Positions 16,714 to 25,906 of a stretch of DNA of 64,000 nucleotides are shown here, in pieces (positions within the stretch are counted from its first letter, which is position 1; each line of letters opens with the position of its first letter). A program made the translations under genes and the position numbers. The stretch comes from Acidimicrobiales bacterium. GTDB lineage: Bacteria > Actinomycetota > Acidimicrobiia > Acidimicrobiales > Poriferisodalaceae. The stretch is from positions 62,001 to 126,000 of the forward strand of contig JAAZYR010000004.1 of assembly GCA_014239555.1 (NCBI GenBank), read 5' to 3'. The notes beneath the pieces are model-generated. The model searched no databases. It was not told the origin of the DNA and worked only from the letters and a program-made list of their open reading frames with translations.

Positions 16714-18924
16714 TCACAAGTCGAATTGTTTTTGAGTAGCAGACAGCACTGACGCTTTAGTGAACGTCATCGGCAGCAATTCGCAGTCCAGCCATTTAGA
16801 GCGCTGATCCATGTCATGTCCGGACTCGCGCACGCCTGACACTCCATGAGGGACAACCCATCCGGAAGAGTCCCAATCAGCTAGGTCAAAGACATATCGA
16901 GCTACCGAAGCGGCGGCCGCCCGTTCTCCAGTCTCAGGGATGACTGCTCCGCACCTCACGGTGTCTCCATCGCCTGGACAGCTATCTAAAGGAGGGTGCA
17001 GATGTCTGGCTTCCTCTAAAGCCGAAGCCAGAGGGTGGGGGGAGGCCATCCTGTGCAGTTGACCCCACGACCATTCAGAGGGGCTCTCCCCAAGGCGAAG
17101 CTCAAGTTCATTCAAAGTCTCGTCGATACAAGCCGACAACGCTCCATCGAGATCATCATCTGTTTCGAGCCCTGGTATGCACTTCCAGGCCTCGTCGAAG
17201 AGTAATGTCGTCGCCGCTTCGAAAAGCATTCGACTTGCGGCTTCAGGAGAAGGCCAGCTCGGTGCGCCGAACTGAGCAGTAGATACGCCCAGTCTTTCTC
17301 CGACACTTTCGCACCATCTGCGTCGTATCACTGCAAACAGCAAAGCCTCCACCGAATCTTCAGTCACCTGGAAGTCCCAGGTCGATAAGGAATCGACGAG
17401 CCATTTGCCTCGCGGATGCATAAACCGAGTTGCTCGCGATGTTAGGAGTTGAACAATAGGAGGCGCCTTCAACGAGAGTACGTCCCCATGAATTCGTTTC
17501 ATATCTTCGCCAGATGCGTTCGGAAGCTCCTCAAGAAGCTCGACGATCCGGTCGTAGCGTGCCGGACCGGCAAAATCGAGTGAGATGTACGGTTCAGTAT
17601 CGCTAATGCGATTGTTCGCAGTCACCAAAAAGCCCCTGTCGGGGTTTCGTAGTCCGGGCAATTCTTCGAAAGGCACGGGTTCAATTCCTGACCAAGCATG
17701 CTCGGCATTGCCTGGTACTGGGGTCCAACGGTTGCTCGTCGGTCGTTCAAGTACGCGTCCTCTGATCTTGAACGAAATATTTCCGCTGCGGTCAGCGGTC
17801 AAAAGGTTGTTGACGGGGACCACCCAAGGTCGGACACTATTTTCAAGTTCTTCACAGGTTGATGCAGTCAACATTGGTTGCAAAGCTTCGAACGTGGTGT
17901 CTTGTCCTATTAGACCGGTCCATGCGACTGAGAGCGCCATGCCATCGGCTGGGTCGCCTATTACGACGGGACCGCGATCCGTGGAGCCACAAAATACCTC
18001 GACGTCTTCATGGCCTCGGACTCGAACCAGTTCAGAATTCCATTCAATCGCTTCAAGGCTTTCGGTCTCAATGAAAACATCGGTGTCGTCCGCCATTCCA
18101 TGAGTGATGCACCAAGCAACCTCGTCGTTGTGCCCAAAATGAGGAAATCCTGGAACCCCAGGGAAAGCAAGCCCAATCACGTTGAATTCAGGACATTCCA
18201 TGTGAAATTGGTGATACACGTTGGGAAATTCAATCCCGCGATGAGGATCCCCAGCCAACAGCGGCTTCCCCTTGACGGTTCGCGAACCATGAACAGCCCA
18301 TGAATTGGACCCACCATCAATATCAATCAAGGCTTTCAGAAGCTCAGATTGGGAGTTGAGGAGGGAAGAAAGACCCCTTAGGAGATCTAGGTGCGGTCCG
18401 TTTCCGCGAGTAATGGCCGACGCTTGATTTGGGTCTCCTTTCATTGCGGCTACCACATCTGGCCCTGTTTTGGCCAAGAGGTAACCGCGCCACAATTTAC
18501 GATGCAGGGTGCCCATGAAAATGTGACGGAGTTTGTACACCGCTACGCAATGCCATGGCTGCCAGGGTTCCGGTGATGCTGGGTGATGGGCGTACTCGGC
18601 AGGAAGATCATTGGAGTGTTCCTCTAACCACCGATTGACACCCTTTGCGTAGCACTCAGTCATCTCGCGACTTTGGGGGCTCAGTGAAGCCCAGTCCGCT
18701 TGAGCTACATGTGCCAGCCCCAGTCTTCGGAAGAATGCGTCTTCTTTTAGCGCTTTAGGACCGACGATTTCAGACCATCTGCCAAGGGCCTTGAGTCGGT
18801 CAGAATCCATTTGCCAAATCCGGTCGGAGGCCGCTATCCAACCCTGAGCTTCGAAAGCTGCAATCGCGTTTGTGGATTCAACGTGAGCGATCCCCCAGTT
18901 ATCCAGGCGTACGGTGCTGTTCAT
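16714..18924 (-). CDS. penicillin acylase family Ntn-hydrolase
   Basis: A 736-residue precursor of the penicillin acylase (S45) family. Self-cleavage is expected before Ser206 in DIDGGSNSWAVHGSRT; that serine becomes the N-terminal nucleophile of the beta chain. Other family blocks are the early WGIAHVESTN and AFEAQGWIAASDRIWQMDSDRL, then PLLAGDPHRG and NVIGLAFPGVPGFPHFGHND. No clear signal peptide is seen, so it may act in the cytoplasm. Likely substrates are N-acyl compounds such as acyl-homoserine lactones, cyclic lipopeptides or beta-lactams. The ATG at 18924 overlaps the stop of the upstream esterase gene (ATGA), so the in-frame start at 18954 inside that gene is rejected. Confidence 0.9.
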   Translation of the reverse strand: MNSTVRLDNWGIAHVESTNAIAAFEAQGWIAASDRIWQMDSDRLKALGRWSEIVGPKALKEDAFFRRLGLAHVAQADWASLSPQSREMTECYAKGVNRWLEEHSNDLPAEYAHHPASPEPWQPWHCVAVYKLRHIFMGTLHRKLWRGYLLAKTGPDVVAAMKGDPNQASAITRGNGPHLDLLRGLSSLLNSQSELLKALIDIDGGSNSWAVHGSRTVKGKPLLAGDPHRGIEFPNVYHQFHMECPEFNVIGLAFPGVPGFPHFGHNDEVAWCITHGMADDTDVFIETESLEAIEWNSELVRVRGHEDVEVFCGSTDRGPVVIGDPADGMALSVAWTGLIGQDTTFEALQPMLTASTCEELENSVRPWVVPVNNLLTADRSGNISFKIRGRVLERPTSNRWTPVPGNAEHAWSGIEPVPFEELPGLRNPDRGFLVTANNRISDTEPYISLDFAGPARYDRIVELLEELPNASGEDMKRIHGDVLSLKAPPIVQLLTSRATRFMHPRGKWLVDSLSTWDFQVTEDSVEALLFAVIRRRWCESVGERLGVSTAQFGAPSWPSPEAASRMLFEAATTLLFDEAWKCIPGLETDDDLDGALSACIDETLNELELRLGESPSEWSWGQLHRMASPHPLASALEEARHLHPPLDSCPGDGDTVRCGAVIPETGERAAAASVARYVFDLADWDSSGWVVPHGVSGVRESGHDMDQRSKWLDCELLPMTFTKASVLSATQKQFDL

Positions 18925-19865
18925 TCGAAAGCCGTTGCCAGTGCCGCGGCGCACTCTTCGATCAAAGTTTTTGCGCCCTCACAGACGTTGAACAGTTGAA
19001 ATAAGACGTGCGGTTCACCTTCAAACATTGAGTGGGTAACGGGAACCTTTGCCGACCTAAGAAGTTGCGCATACTCATTTCCTTCGTCGCGGAGCGGGTC
19101 AGCTGAACAAGTTGCCAGATAGGCAGGAGCCACACCCGTGTGGTTAAAGGCTTGGGCGGGAGAAAACCTCCAGTCGCTGAGTATCTCTTCACTTGGTTCA
19201 GGACCTAGATAGTGAGACCAGAACCAGTCAATTATTTCTATTGTCAGAAGGGGGCCGTCTCTGTTTTCGTCGAACGAATCGTGGTGCCGTGAGGCGTCAG
19301 TTGCTGGGTAGACGAGCATTTGTAGCTTGAGGTCAATGTCAGCATCGCGTGCCATAAGCGCCGTTACTGCAGCAAGATTGCCGCCTGCTGAGTCACCTCC
19401 GACAGCTACGCGTTTAGTGTCGATACCAATCTGGGCGCCATGCTGATTAACCCATTGGACAGCCGCCCATGCGTCTTCAACCGCGGCCGGGAAACGGTCC
19501 TCTGGGGCCAGTCTGTAATCGACGGCGAGAACAAGACATCCTGCTTTCTCGCAAAGAAGCCGGCACTCTTTGTCGTGGGTTTCTAGGTCACCTATGACAA
19601 ATCCGCCGCCGTGGAAAAATACCAGAGCAGGGTGAGGCCCGCCCGTTGTTGGCCGGTAAACCCGAATTGGTATATCTCCGGCTGGTCCTGGTATGTGAGA
19701 ATCCTCAACCCCTCCGCCTAGTTCGGGACCGGGGCCCAGAACGTGAGCTAGCGCCTGATAACCGTCGCGTGCGTATTCGGGTGATTGTTCAGACGTAGGA
19801 GGTGCGTCGGCGTTAGCGGATTCGAGCATGTCTATGAATGCCTGAGTGTCAGGGTTAAGAGTCAT
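18921..19865 (-). CDS. alpha/beta hydrolase, hormone-sensitive lipase (family IV) esterase
   Basis: A 314-residue esterase. The HGGG oxyanion motif is at residues 85-88 (VFFHGGGFVIGD) and the nucleophile Ser159 lies in GGDSAGGNLAAV. The cap region and the DYRLAPEDRFPAAVED segment are typical of the hormone-sensitive lipase family; the base should be the His in EGEPHVLFQLF. It hydrolyses carboxyl esters of short or medium acyl chains. It is translationally coupled to the penicillin acylase gene downstream (ATGA overlap), suggesting the two act on related ester/amide substrates. Confidence 0.92.
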   Translation of the reverse strand: MTLNPDTQAFIDMLESANADAPPTSEQSPEYARDGYQALAHVLGPGPELGGGVEDSHIPGPAGDIPIRVYRPTTGGPHPALVFFHGGGFVIGDLETHDKECRLLCEKAGCLVLAVDYRLAPEDRFPAAVEDAWAAVQWVNQHGAQIGIDTKRVAVGGDSAGGNLAAVTALMARDADIDLKLQMLVYPATDASRHHDSFDENRDGPLLTIEIIDWFWSHYLGPEPSEEILSDWRFSPAQAFNHTGVAPAYLATCSADPLRDEGNEYAQLLRSAKVPVTHSMFEGEPHVLFQLFNVCEGAKTLIEECAAALATAFE

Positions 19866-19904
19866 GGTTCGAGCACTTTCTAGTATGCGACGCTAAACGA
19901 AAGC

Positions 19905-20777
19905 TTAGGTATTCAAGATCCGCATCAACGCCCCTTCAAGTTCGTCATCTGCGAAATCGAATTGACTCGCCATCAGGACTGACGGCTGCAAGCGTGTCGA
20001 GTCCAGCAAGAGCCTGGTACCCATGTCGCCTAGCGCAGCTTTAATCGCTATCCCTGGAGCCGGCATCAACGAAGGTCGATGCAACACTTTTCCAAGTGTT
20101 CGGGCGAACATCCGTTGCCGTTGAGGTTGAGCTGACGCTATGTTCACTGGTCCGGAAATTTCAGTGTCGAGGACGTGCACTAGAGCGCGAACCGCGTCGC
20201 GGAGTGAGACCCAACTCCACCATTGTTGACCACTAGCCAACGGGCCGCCGATACCAAGTCGAGTGACAGTACGGAGGCGACTGAGCGCTCCTCCCTCATC
20301 GGCGAGAACTACCGAAAATCTTGTCAACGCGAGCCGCGTGTTTACTTTTTCAACTGGCATCGCAGCGGTCTCCCACCGTTGACAAAGATCAGCGAGAAAA
20401 CCCGACCCCTTACTCGAGGATTCATGTAGAACTTCATCGCCACGATCTCCGTAATAACCTGATGCCGAAGCCTGGATGAGCACTGAAGGCGGGTTGCTTG
20501 ACTCGCTGATAGCAGCAGCAACTAATTTGGTTGTTTCCAGCCGACTGTCTACTAGCCGTCGTTTTTTCGCCTGGGTCCACCGACCGGCAATAGTTTCTCC
20601 AGCCAAATTGACTACGGCGTCAACATCCTCCATGAACTCTGGAGTCATTTGATGCCACTCAATCGACTCCGCTGAGGGAGAGCGAGAAACGCCAAGCACC
20701 TCGTGTCCGCGAACTCGCAACTCGCTAGCGAGCGCAGATCCAATGAGGCCACTAGCGCCAGTGACAAGAACTTTCAT
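19905..20777 (-). CDS. TIGR01777 family NAD(P)-binding epimerase-like protein (SDR39U1)
   Basis: A 290-residue extended SDR protein. The Rossmann motif VTGASGLIGSALASEL is at the N-terminus. DAVVNLAGETIAGRWTQAKK, the SASGYYGDRGDEVLHE segment and LRDAVRALVHVLD mark the TIGR01777 (YfcH / SDR39U1) family of nucleotide-sugar epimerase-like proteins. The biochemical function of this family is not known; in E. coli the homologue is YfcH. It is alone on the minus strand, about 40 bases from each neighbouring gene of the same strand, and may be co-transcribed with them. Confidence 0.9.
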   Translation of the reverse strand: MKVLVTGASGLIGSALASELRVRGHEVLGVSRSPSAESIEWHQMTPEFMEDVDAVVNLAGETIAGRWTQAKKRRLVDSRLETTKLVAAAISESSNPPSVLIQASASGYYGDRGDEVLHESSSKGSGFLADLCQRWETAAMPVEKVNTRLALTRFSVVLADEGGALSRLRTVTRLGIGGPLASGQQWWSWVSLRDAVRALVHVLDTEISGPVNIASAQPQRQRMFARTLGKVLHRPSLMPAPGIAIKAALGDMGTRLLLDSTRLQPSVLMASQFDFADDELEGALMRILNT

Positions 20778-20818
20778 TTTCTTCTCGTAATCCTGTGGGG
20801 GTTGATGTATTCGGTTAC

Positions 20819-21601
20819 TTAGTGCCCGGTGAAATTGCCGCTGCGTCGCTCCCCCACTGACGCAATTCCCTCTTTTGCGTCAGAGCTAGCAGATAATTCG
20901 GCCTGAATTCGGGCTTCTCGTTGCGTGATTTCTCGCACTCGGTCACCGAGACCAAGTCGCAGCGTCGACTTAATTGCCCTAAGAGCAAGCGGAGCGTTCG
21001 CTGCTATATCTGATGCGATTTCTAACGCACGTTCTCTCACTTGTGAAGATGGAACACACTCATCGGCAAGTCCGATTAGGACCGCCTCTTCGCCTTTGTA
21101 CCTTTTGGCGCTGTAGAGCACTTGCGCTGCTTTCGATGGACCAAGGAGTTCAGGGAGTGTGACACTCATACCGAAACCTTGATGAATACCAAGGGCCGCG
21201 AAGTTCGCAGAGAATCGTGCATCAGGGCATGTGATTCGAATGTCAGGCACCATCGCCAAACCCAATCCTCCCCCGACCGCCGGGCCTTGTATCGCTCCCA
21301 CGATTGGCAACGTCACGTCAAATAGACGTCCTGAGCCTTGATAAAGAGCGAGGGTCGCATCACCACCGACTACCTCTTTATCTCCACCGCCGACACCATC
21401 ACCTGCAAAGTCTGCGCCGGCGCAAAATGATCTACCTTCGGCCGCTAACACAGCGCAACGGATAGACATGTCTTTTTCCATCTCGCCAAGAGCATCGGCT
21501 ATGTCATGAATCTGTCGGAAATTCAGGAAGTTGTGCGGAGGACGGTCCATGATGACCATTCCCACGTTGCCGTGAATTTCAACATGAAGACCGTCTGCCA
21601 T
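20819..21601 (-). CDS. crotonase family protein lacking classical hydratase glutamates
   Basis: A 260-residue crotonase: VIMDRPPHNFLNFRQIHDIA, GRSFCAGADFAGDGVGGGDK, AIQGPAVGGGLGLAMVPDIR and ARFSANFAALGIHQGFGMSV. Where rat enoyl-CoA hydratase has its two catalytic glutamates, this protein has GGGLGL and FSANFA, so normal water addition is unlikely. It is clearly a paralogue of the gene at 48654, sharing ARF.ANF..LG.H.GFG. The CoA-binding oxyanion residues are intact, so some acyl-CoA reaction (isomerase, thioesterase or C-C cleavage) is expected. Weakly linked to the TIGR01777 gene downstream. Confidence 0.85.
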   Translation of the reverse strand: MADGLHVEIHGNVGMVIMDRPPHNFLNFRQIHDIADALGEMEKDMSIRCAVLAAEGRSFCAGADFAGDGVGGGDKEVVGGDATLALYQGSGRLFDVTLPIVGAIQGPAVGGGLGLAMVPDIRITCPDARFSANFAALGIHQGFGMSVTLPELLGPSKAAQVLYSAKRYKGEEAVLIGLADECVPSSQVRERALEIASDIAANAPLALRAIKSTLRLGLGDRVREITQREARIQAELSASSDAKEGIASVGERRSGNFTGH

Positions 21602-21875
21602 CAGATACTCCTTGACTCGTCACCGTTTCGTTCGTTACTACATCCAAACGCAATGGATCACCCTAATCGAATGACTGCGGTGAAACTCTTCCGACCCAGG
21701 CTTGACGAAACCTCACAAAGGGCTTTGTCCCGCAGACGGAATTAGGACGAAAGCATTTAACTTGAATGTGCAACCTGGCTTGTTGTCAGTAGCGTCGGCC
21801 TGCATTGGGTGGAGTCGCAGAAATTAACGAGCACGCGTGATAGCTCTGACGCCACCACGTTCAAATGAGGTGCAC

Positions 21876-22712
21876 CTACAGATCTGGAGGTCCCTCGAGC
21901 AGGTCTCGAATCACCTCTTCGAGGGTTGGCGGTTGGCCGGTCGCGTTTTTTAAGTGAGCGAGACGGTCGAAAGTTGCACCTGCGTGTTTGAACAGCCCGG
22001 TACCCAACCCAGCGGCTTCCACTGCGTCCGAAATTTCACGCATTTCGTCGCCAAAACGCCAACTCTTAGGCCCCATCTGATGTGCGACAGTCATTGATTT
22101 GCTTTCCATGCCCATTCCTCGACGTTCCCATTCGTGAAATAACTCGCTTTCGACTCCTTGGGAGCGCGCGTAGGCGCATACCAACAGCAACAGTGCCCCA
22201 GATCCTTTCGTCCAGGCGGCGAAACCGACTTTAAAGGCAGAGGCTTTACCGATCTCAGGTCCTAAATCGATCGTTTCTATTTTCGAGTCGGCGAACAACG
22301 ATTCGACTTCCATGGTCCTCGGGCCACTCAATCCGAGTCGTGTAGTTCCTCTTTCCCACGCTGGTGGACCAATAATTCCCCCATCGACGAACTGAGGAAA
22401 CAACGCTGCCATTTGAGTCGCGCTTTGCGGTGCAACAGCGTTCATATCTACGTAAACGCCGTCGAACCCCTCGCCAGCGACCTCAGCCGCTACAGAGACC
22501 GCTACCCCGGGGGGTGTAACCGAAATGATTATGTCTGCGCGATTTAAGCCCGTTCGAAATTCTGATTCTTCGAGGCCAGCGTCTGCAGCTCGTTGCTTAG
22601 TGGTTTGGCTGCGCTCTTCGGACACCCACAGCACGGTGTGACCGTTTTGGATGAGGGCTGATCCAATCGATGCACCCATTGCGCCCGGGTGGAGAAGCAT
22701 CACAGTTGTCAT
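21876..22712 (-). CDS. NAD(P)-dependent oxidoreductase, 3-hydroxyacid dehydrogenase-like with DUF1932
   Basis: A 278-residue protein. It opens with MLLHPGAMGASIGSALIQNGH, the GxMGxxIG dinucleotide site of the 6-phosphogluconate/3-hydroxyisobutyrate dehydrogenase superfamily. The middle has IISVTPPGVAVSVAAEV and VDMNAVAPQSATQM; the C-terminal helical part (from about residue 180, AAWTKGSGALLLLVCAYARS) matches DUF1932. Such proteins are annotated as phosphogluconate-like dehydrogenases, but the substrate is unproven. Upstream it is divergent from the DUF169 gene. Confidence 0.85.
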   Translation of the reverse strand: MTTVMLLHPGAMGASIGSALIQNGHTVLWVSEERSQTTKQRAADAGLEESEFRTGLNRADIIISVTPPGVAVSVAAEVAGEGFDGVYVDMNAVAPQSATQMAALFPQFVDGGIIGPPAWERGTTRLGLSGPRTMEVESLFADSKIETIDLGPEIGKASAFKVGFAAWTKGSGALLLLVCAYARSQGVESELFHEWERRGMGMESKSMTVAHQMGPKSWRFGDEMREISDAVEAAGLGTGLFKHAGATFDRLAHLKNATGQPPTLEEVIRDLLEGPPDL

Positions 22713-22781
22713 TTCTTCATTCTGTCGCGCTTCGGTTGATTAGTTGCGCGCGGTAGCGTGGCCTGAGCACGAGGGGGACCA

Positions 22782-23579
22782 ATGACTGAAACCGAAGACC
22801 AGCCTGTACATCTGCGAACCGAACAGATTGATTGGGATGACCTGTTAGCCCGACTTCAGGCACTCCTTCGCATACGCACTACTCCCATTGGCATGAAACT
22901 TTTCGCAACGGTTGAGGAAATGGAGTCCATCTCGCGGATTCGGCGACCAGATGCAATTCATACCACTGATCAAATCGTAGGAATGGCCTCGAGACTCAAT
23001 TGGACTGTTGGTATTACCCGTGCCGACTTAGTTGGCGATCAGTGTGGTGCAGTGATCGGCCTCCATCCACAGGACGAAGACTGGTTATCGGGTGAGCGGA
23101 TGCAGGGAGTTTGGTTCGAAACCCTCGATGACAGCTCAGCGCACCAAGAAGCGATGGATTGCGTTCCTTTTGGAACATACGAAGCCATGGCTGTTTCGCC
23201 GTTATCAGCAAAGCGGCTTGACCCTCCAGATATTTGTCTTGTGTATGCCACCCCTGCGCAAATGATTCTTTTGATCAACGGTCTTCAATGGCGGGCCTAT
23301 AAGAAACTTGATTGGGGATGCGTAGGAGAATCTGCGTGTGCTGATAGCTGGGGTCGAGCTCTCAGCACCGGAGAGCCAAGTTTGTCGATCCCATGCTTTG
23401 CCGAACGGCGGTATGGAGGAGTGATGGAAGACGAACTGCTGATGGCGCTTACCCCCAATGATTTACTCGTGGCAGTCGAGGGAATGGAATTTTTGAGCCG
23501 TAACGGCCTCCGTTACCCGATTCCTAACTACGGTATTCAAAGCGACGCGCGTGCCGGCCTTGGGGTTAGCTACGACTAA
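22782..23579 (+). CDS. DUF169 domain protein
   Basis: A 265-residue protein of the DUF169 family. Visible features are LLRIRTTPIGMKLF near residue 35, a GFG-less core with PDICLVYATPAQMILLINGLQW, and a conserved cysteine cluster WGCVGESACADSW near residue 187 that may bind metal. Its biochemical role is unknown; members occur beside aromatic or ring-degradation genes in actinobacteria and archaea. It is followed 27 bases on by a VOC family protein, with which it probably forms an operon. Confidence 0.85.
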   Translation: MTETEDQPVHLRTEQIDWDDLLARLQALLRIRTTPIGMKLFATVEEMESISRIRRPDAIHTTDQIVGMASRLNWTVGITRADLVGDQCGAVIGLHPQDEDWLSGERMQGVWFETLDDSSAHQEAMDCVPFGTYEAMAVSPLSAKRLDPPDICLVYATPAQMILLINGLQWRAYKKLDWGCVGESACADSWGRALSTGEPSLSIPCFAERRYGGVMEDELLMALTPNDLLVAVEGMEFLSRNGLRYPIPNYGIQSDARAGLGVSYD

Positions 23580-23606
23580 TAATGTCGCTGACGTATGGGA
23601 GAAATA

Positions 23607-24011
23607 ATGAGTGACGGCTTCACAAAGGGCGGCTTCGATCTTGGCATTGTGACCACAAACGGTGACGAGATGTTGGATTTCTATCGCGATGTAGTTGGGC
23701 TTGAATTTGAAGCAACCATAAATATGGAAGCTTTAGGCATAGCTGCGATGCATCGCGTGTGGGCCAACGAAAGTTTGCTGAAAATTGTGGTTCCTACAAA
23801 GGATGTTCCGGGCGGGCCCAAAGGGGGAATGATGGGCGCTTCGGGAATGCGCTATTTCACACTGTCCGTTCCTAATGTGCAGACGGCACTTGATTCATGC
23901 GCTGATGCCGGCGCTCCAGTCATTTGGGACCGTAGAGAGGTAAGACCTGGCGTGGTGGTGGGGATGGTTGAAGATCCTGACGGCAACTGGGTTGAATTCA
24001 TAGGTAAATAG
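23607..24011 (+). CDS. VOC family protein (glyoxalase/dioxygenase superfamily)
   Basis: A 134-residue protein with the paired beta-alpha-beta-beta-beta units of the vicinal oxygen chelate fold: FDLGIVTTNGDEMLDFYRDV ... MMGASGMRYFTLSVPNVQTA ... VGMVEDPDGNWVEFIGK. The last block holds a typical metal-ligand Glu. The ATG at 23607 has GGGAGA a few bases upstream, so it is preferred to the in-frame ATG at 23595. Members are glyoxalases, epimerases or ring-cleavage dioxygenases; the exact reaction is unknown. Probable operon with the DUF169 gene. Confidence 0.85.
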   Translation: MSDGFTKGGFDLGIVTTNGDEMLDFYRDVVGLEFEATINMEALGIAAMHRVWANESLLKIVVPTKDVPGGPKGGMMGASGMRYFTLSVPNVQTALDSCADAGAPVIWDRREVRPGVVVGMVEDPDGNWVEFIGK

Positions 24012-24035
24012 AAAACTCGCACCCTTCAACGGCAG

Positions 24036-24653
24036 CTAAAGGTTCTCAAGGATCACTTGAGTCGCGTGTTCCACATCGAACGGATGGTCAAAACAAAGGT
24101 CAGCGAACTCCGAACTAGGTAAAACCAGAGTTTCGTGCATTGGTTCTACTGAGGAACTGAACTGTTTGATTACGCCCGCTCGGTCACGTCCTCTATCTCT
24201 AACGTCCTTCTCAAGTCGCCGAGCGAGACGCACCTCGCGTGGCGCATCTACAAAGACTTTGAGATCTAGTCGCTCGCGGCATTCAGCAAGCGCTAACAGC
24301 AATAGGCCATCAACGATCACGAGTGATGAGGCCTCGACACGATGCAGGCCACCAGGTCGAGTATGGGTGGCGAAATCGTAATCAGGAACGTCCACAGCGC
24401 GTCCCGCTGCTAGCTCGTCCATGTGGGTCAACAAGAGTTGAATGTCTAAGGAGTCGGGATGGTCATAGTTAACCTTTGCTCGGTCTTCAACTGAGACAGC
24501 CGAGAGATCATGGTAATAGTCATCAAATTCGAGCAATGTGGCATCGGGACGTTCAGCTAAAAGCGCTCGCGCCAACGTCGTCTTGCCAGCACATGATCCA
24601 CCACAAAGACCAACTAACACCTCAGCGCAGCGTTTCGTTCCAAGGCCCTTCAT
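24036..24653 (-). CDS. uridine kinase-like P-loop kinase
   Basis: About 205 residues. The Walker A motif LVGLCGGSCAGKTTLARALL is near residues 14-30. LLEFDDYYHDLSAV and NYDHPDSLD (the uridine kinase substrate lid) follow, with DYDFATHTRP and VDGLLLLA for Walker B. It would phosphorylate uridine/cytidine or a related small alcohol. It overlaps the end of the acyl-CoA dehydrogenase gene by 32 bases if ATG 24653 is used; GTG 24620 would avoid the overlap. The start is not decided by a ribosome site. Confidence 0.85.
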   Translation of the reverse strand: MKGLGTKRCAEVLVGLCGGSCAGKTTLARALLAERPDATLLEFDDYYHDLSAVSVEDRAKVNYDHPDSLDIQLLLTHMDELAAGRAVDVPDYDFATHTRPGGLHRVEASSLVIVDGLLLLALAECRERLDLKVFVDAPREVRLARRLEKDVRDRGRDRAGVIKQFSSSVEPMHETLVLPSSEFADLCFDHPFDVEHATQVILENL

Positions 24654-25872
24654 CGGCTCGCGGTTCTTTGGGTAAACCCAAAATCCGTTCGCCGATAATA
24701 TTGCGTTGCACTTGACTAGTACCGGCGTAGATCGTTCCGGATCTCGCTGAGAGAAAGCTATTTATCCACGCTGAAGTCGTGTTCGGGGTACCCGCGTCGG
24801 CGGCTCCTAAACCCGCAGCTAGAGCATCGTCTCCATCCACCACCATTGCGTCGGCACCAAGAATGTCGAGTGACAGTTCAGTGACCTCGCGGTGGTACTC
24901 ACTCCAGTTCAGCTTGCCAATCGAACTCTTCGGTCCAGGCGGCTCACCGTTCAAGAATGAAGTGAGAACTTGCTGTCCAAGCCACCGCATGATTTCTACC
25001 TTGCTATGACACCAGGCCAACCGTTGCCGGATAGCTGCCTCCTCTGTCCGACCGCGTTGTTGGGCCATCTCAACCAAGCGGTTTAGTTCAGCGCGATAAC
25101 GGAAGTACGTCGTCGTCGCTCCGAACCCACGTTCGTAGCCCAACAAGGTCATCGCTACAGCCCATCCACCGTTTACTTGACCAACGACGTTCTCTTTAGG
25201 CACTCTCGCATTTGAGAAGAACACTTCGTTGAAATGGCTATGGCCTGCGATATTTACGATCGGCCGAACTTCGACTCCTTCTTGGTCCATCGGACATAGA
25301 AAGAAAGTGATGCCCTGGTGTTTCGCGTGCTCGGGCGCAGTCCGACCAAGAACGAAAATCCAATTCGCCAAATGTCCACTCGAGGTCCAGATTTTTTGTC
25401 CGTTCAGAACCCATTCGTCACCATCAAGCTCTGCCCGGCATCCAAGGTTCGCTAAGTCGGAACCTGCTCCCGGTTCTGAATAGCCCTGACACCAAAGGTC
25501 TTCACCGCCCAGGATCCGGGGAAGGTGGTGTTTCTTTTGCTCTTCGGTTCCCCATTCGATCAGCGTGTTGCCCACCATGCCGATCCCGAAACCGTCGTTC
25601 GAGCCGCCGGTTGGCAAGCCGGCCTTAGTGAACTCTTCTGCGATAATCACATTTTCGTTAACTGTCAGTCCAGGGCCGCCGTATTCAGTGGGCCACATTG
25701 TCGCTAATAAGTGATTTTCGCCTAGGACTTTCCGCCACTCACCAACGAACTCGGCTTTGGCATTTCCAGTTAGCGACCCGATGCCTTCCCAGTTGGCGGG
25801 CAAATGTTCTGTGATGAATTCCTGGATCTTGCCCCGGTAGACCTCAACATCGTCTGAATAGGTTGGCTGCAT
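24622..25872 (-). CDS. acyl-CoA dehydrogenase
   Basis: A 416-residue acyl-CoA dehydrogenase. Blocks are LATMWPTEYGGPGLTVNENV, GYSEPGAGSDLANLGCRAEL, GQKIWTSSGHLANWIFVLGR and YAGTSQVQRNIIGERILGLP. The long linker with TTTYFRYRAELNRLVEMAQQ is usual for the larger actinobacterial FadE proteins. It transfers electrons to ETF. The 3-prime end overlaps the uridine-kinase-like gene, and 34 bases separate it from the DsbA-like selenoprotein gene upstream on the same strand, so these three may form one transcript. Confidence 0.9.
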   Translation of the reverse strand: MQPTYSDDVEVYRGKIQEFITEHLPANWEGIGSLTGNAKAEFVGEWRKVLGENHLLATMWPTEYGGPGLTVNENVIIAEEFTKAGLPTGGSNDGFGIGMVGNTLIEWGTEEQKKHHLPRILGGEDLWCQGYSEPGAGSDLANLGCRAELDGDEWVLNGQKIWTSSGHLANWIFVLGRTAPEHAKHQGITFFLCPMDQEGVEVRPIVNIAGHSHFNEVFFSNARVPKENVVGQVNGGWAVAMTLLGYERGFGATTTYFRYRAELNRLVEMAQQRGRTEEAAIRQRLAWCHSKVEIMRWLGQQVLTSFLNGEPPGPKSSIGKLNWSEYHREVTELSLDILGADAMVVDGDDALAAGLGAADAGTPNTTSAWINSFLSARSGTIYAGTSQVQRNIIGERILGLPKEPRADEGPWNETLR

Positions 25873-25906
25873 ACCGAGGACAGTACCAAGGCCAAGACGC
25901 CGATGA

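Noticed and set aside
21602..21875. Longest gene-free gap, checked for a tRNA or small RNA (including tRNA-Sec).
   Set aside because: No cloverleaf, T-loop GGTTCRA motif or strong hairpin was found by eye.
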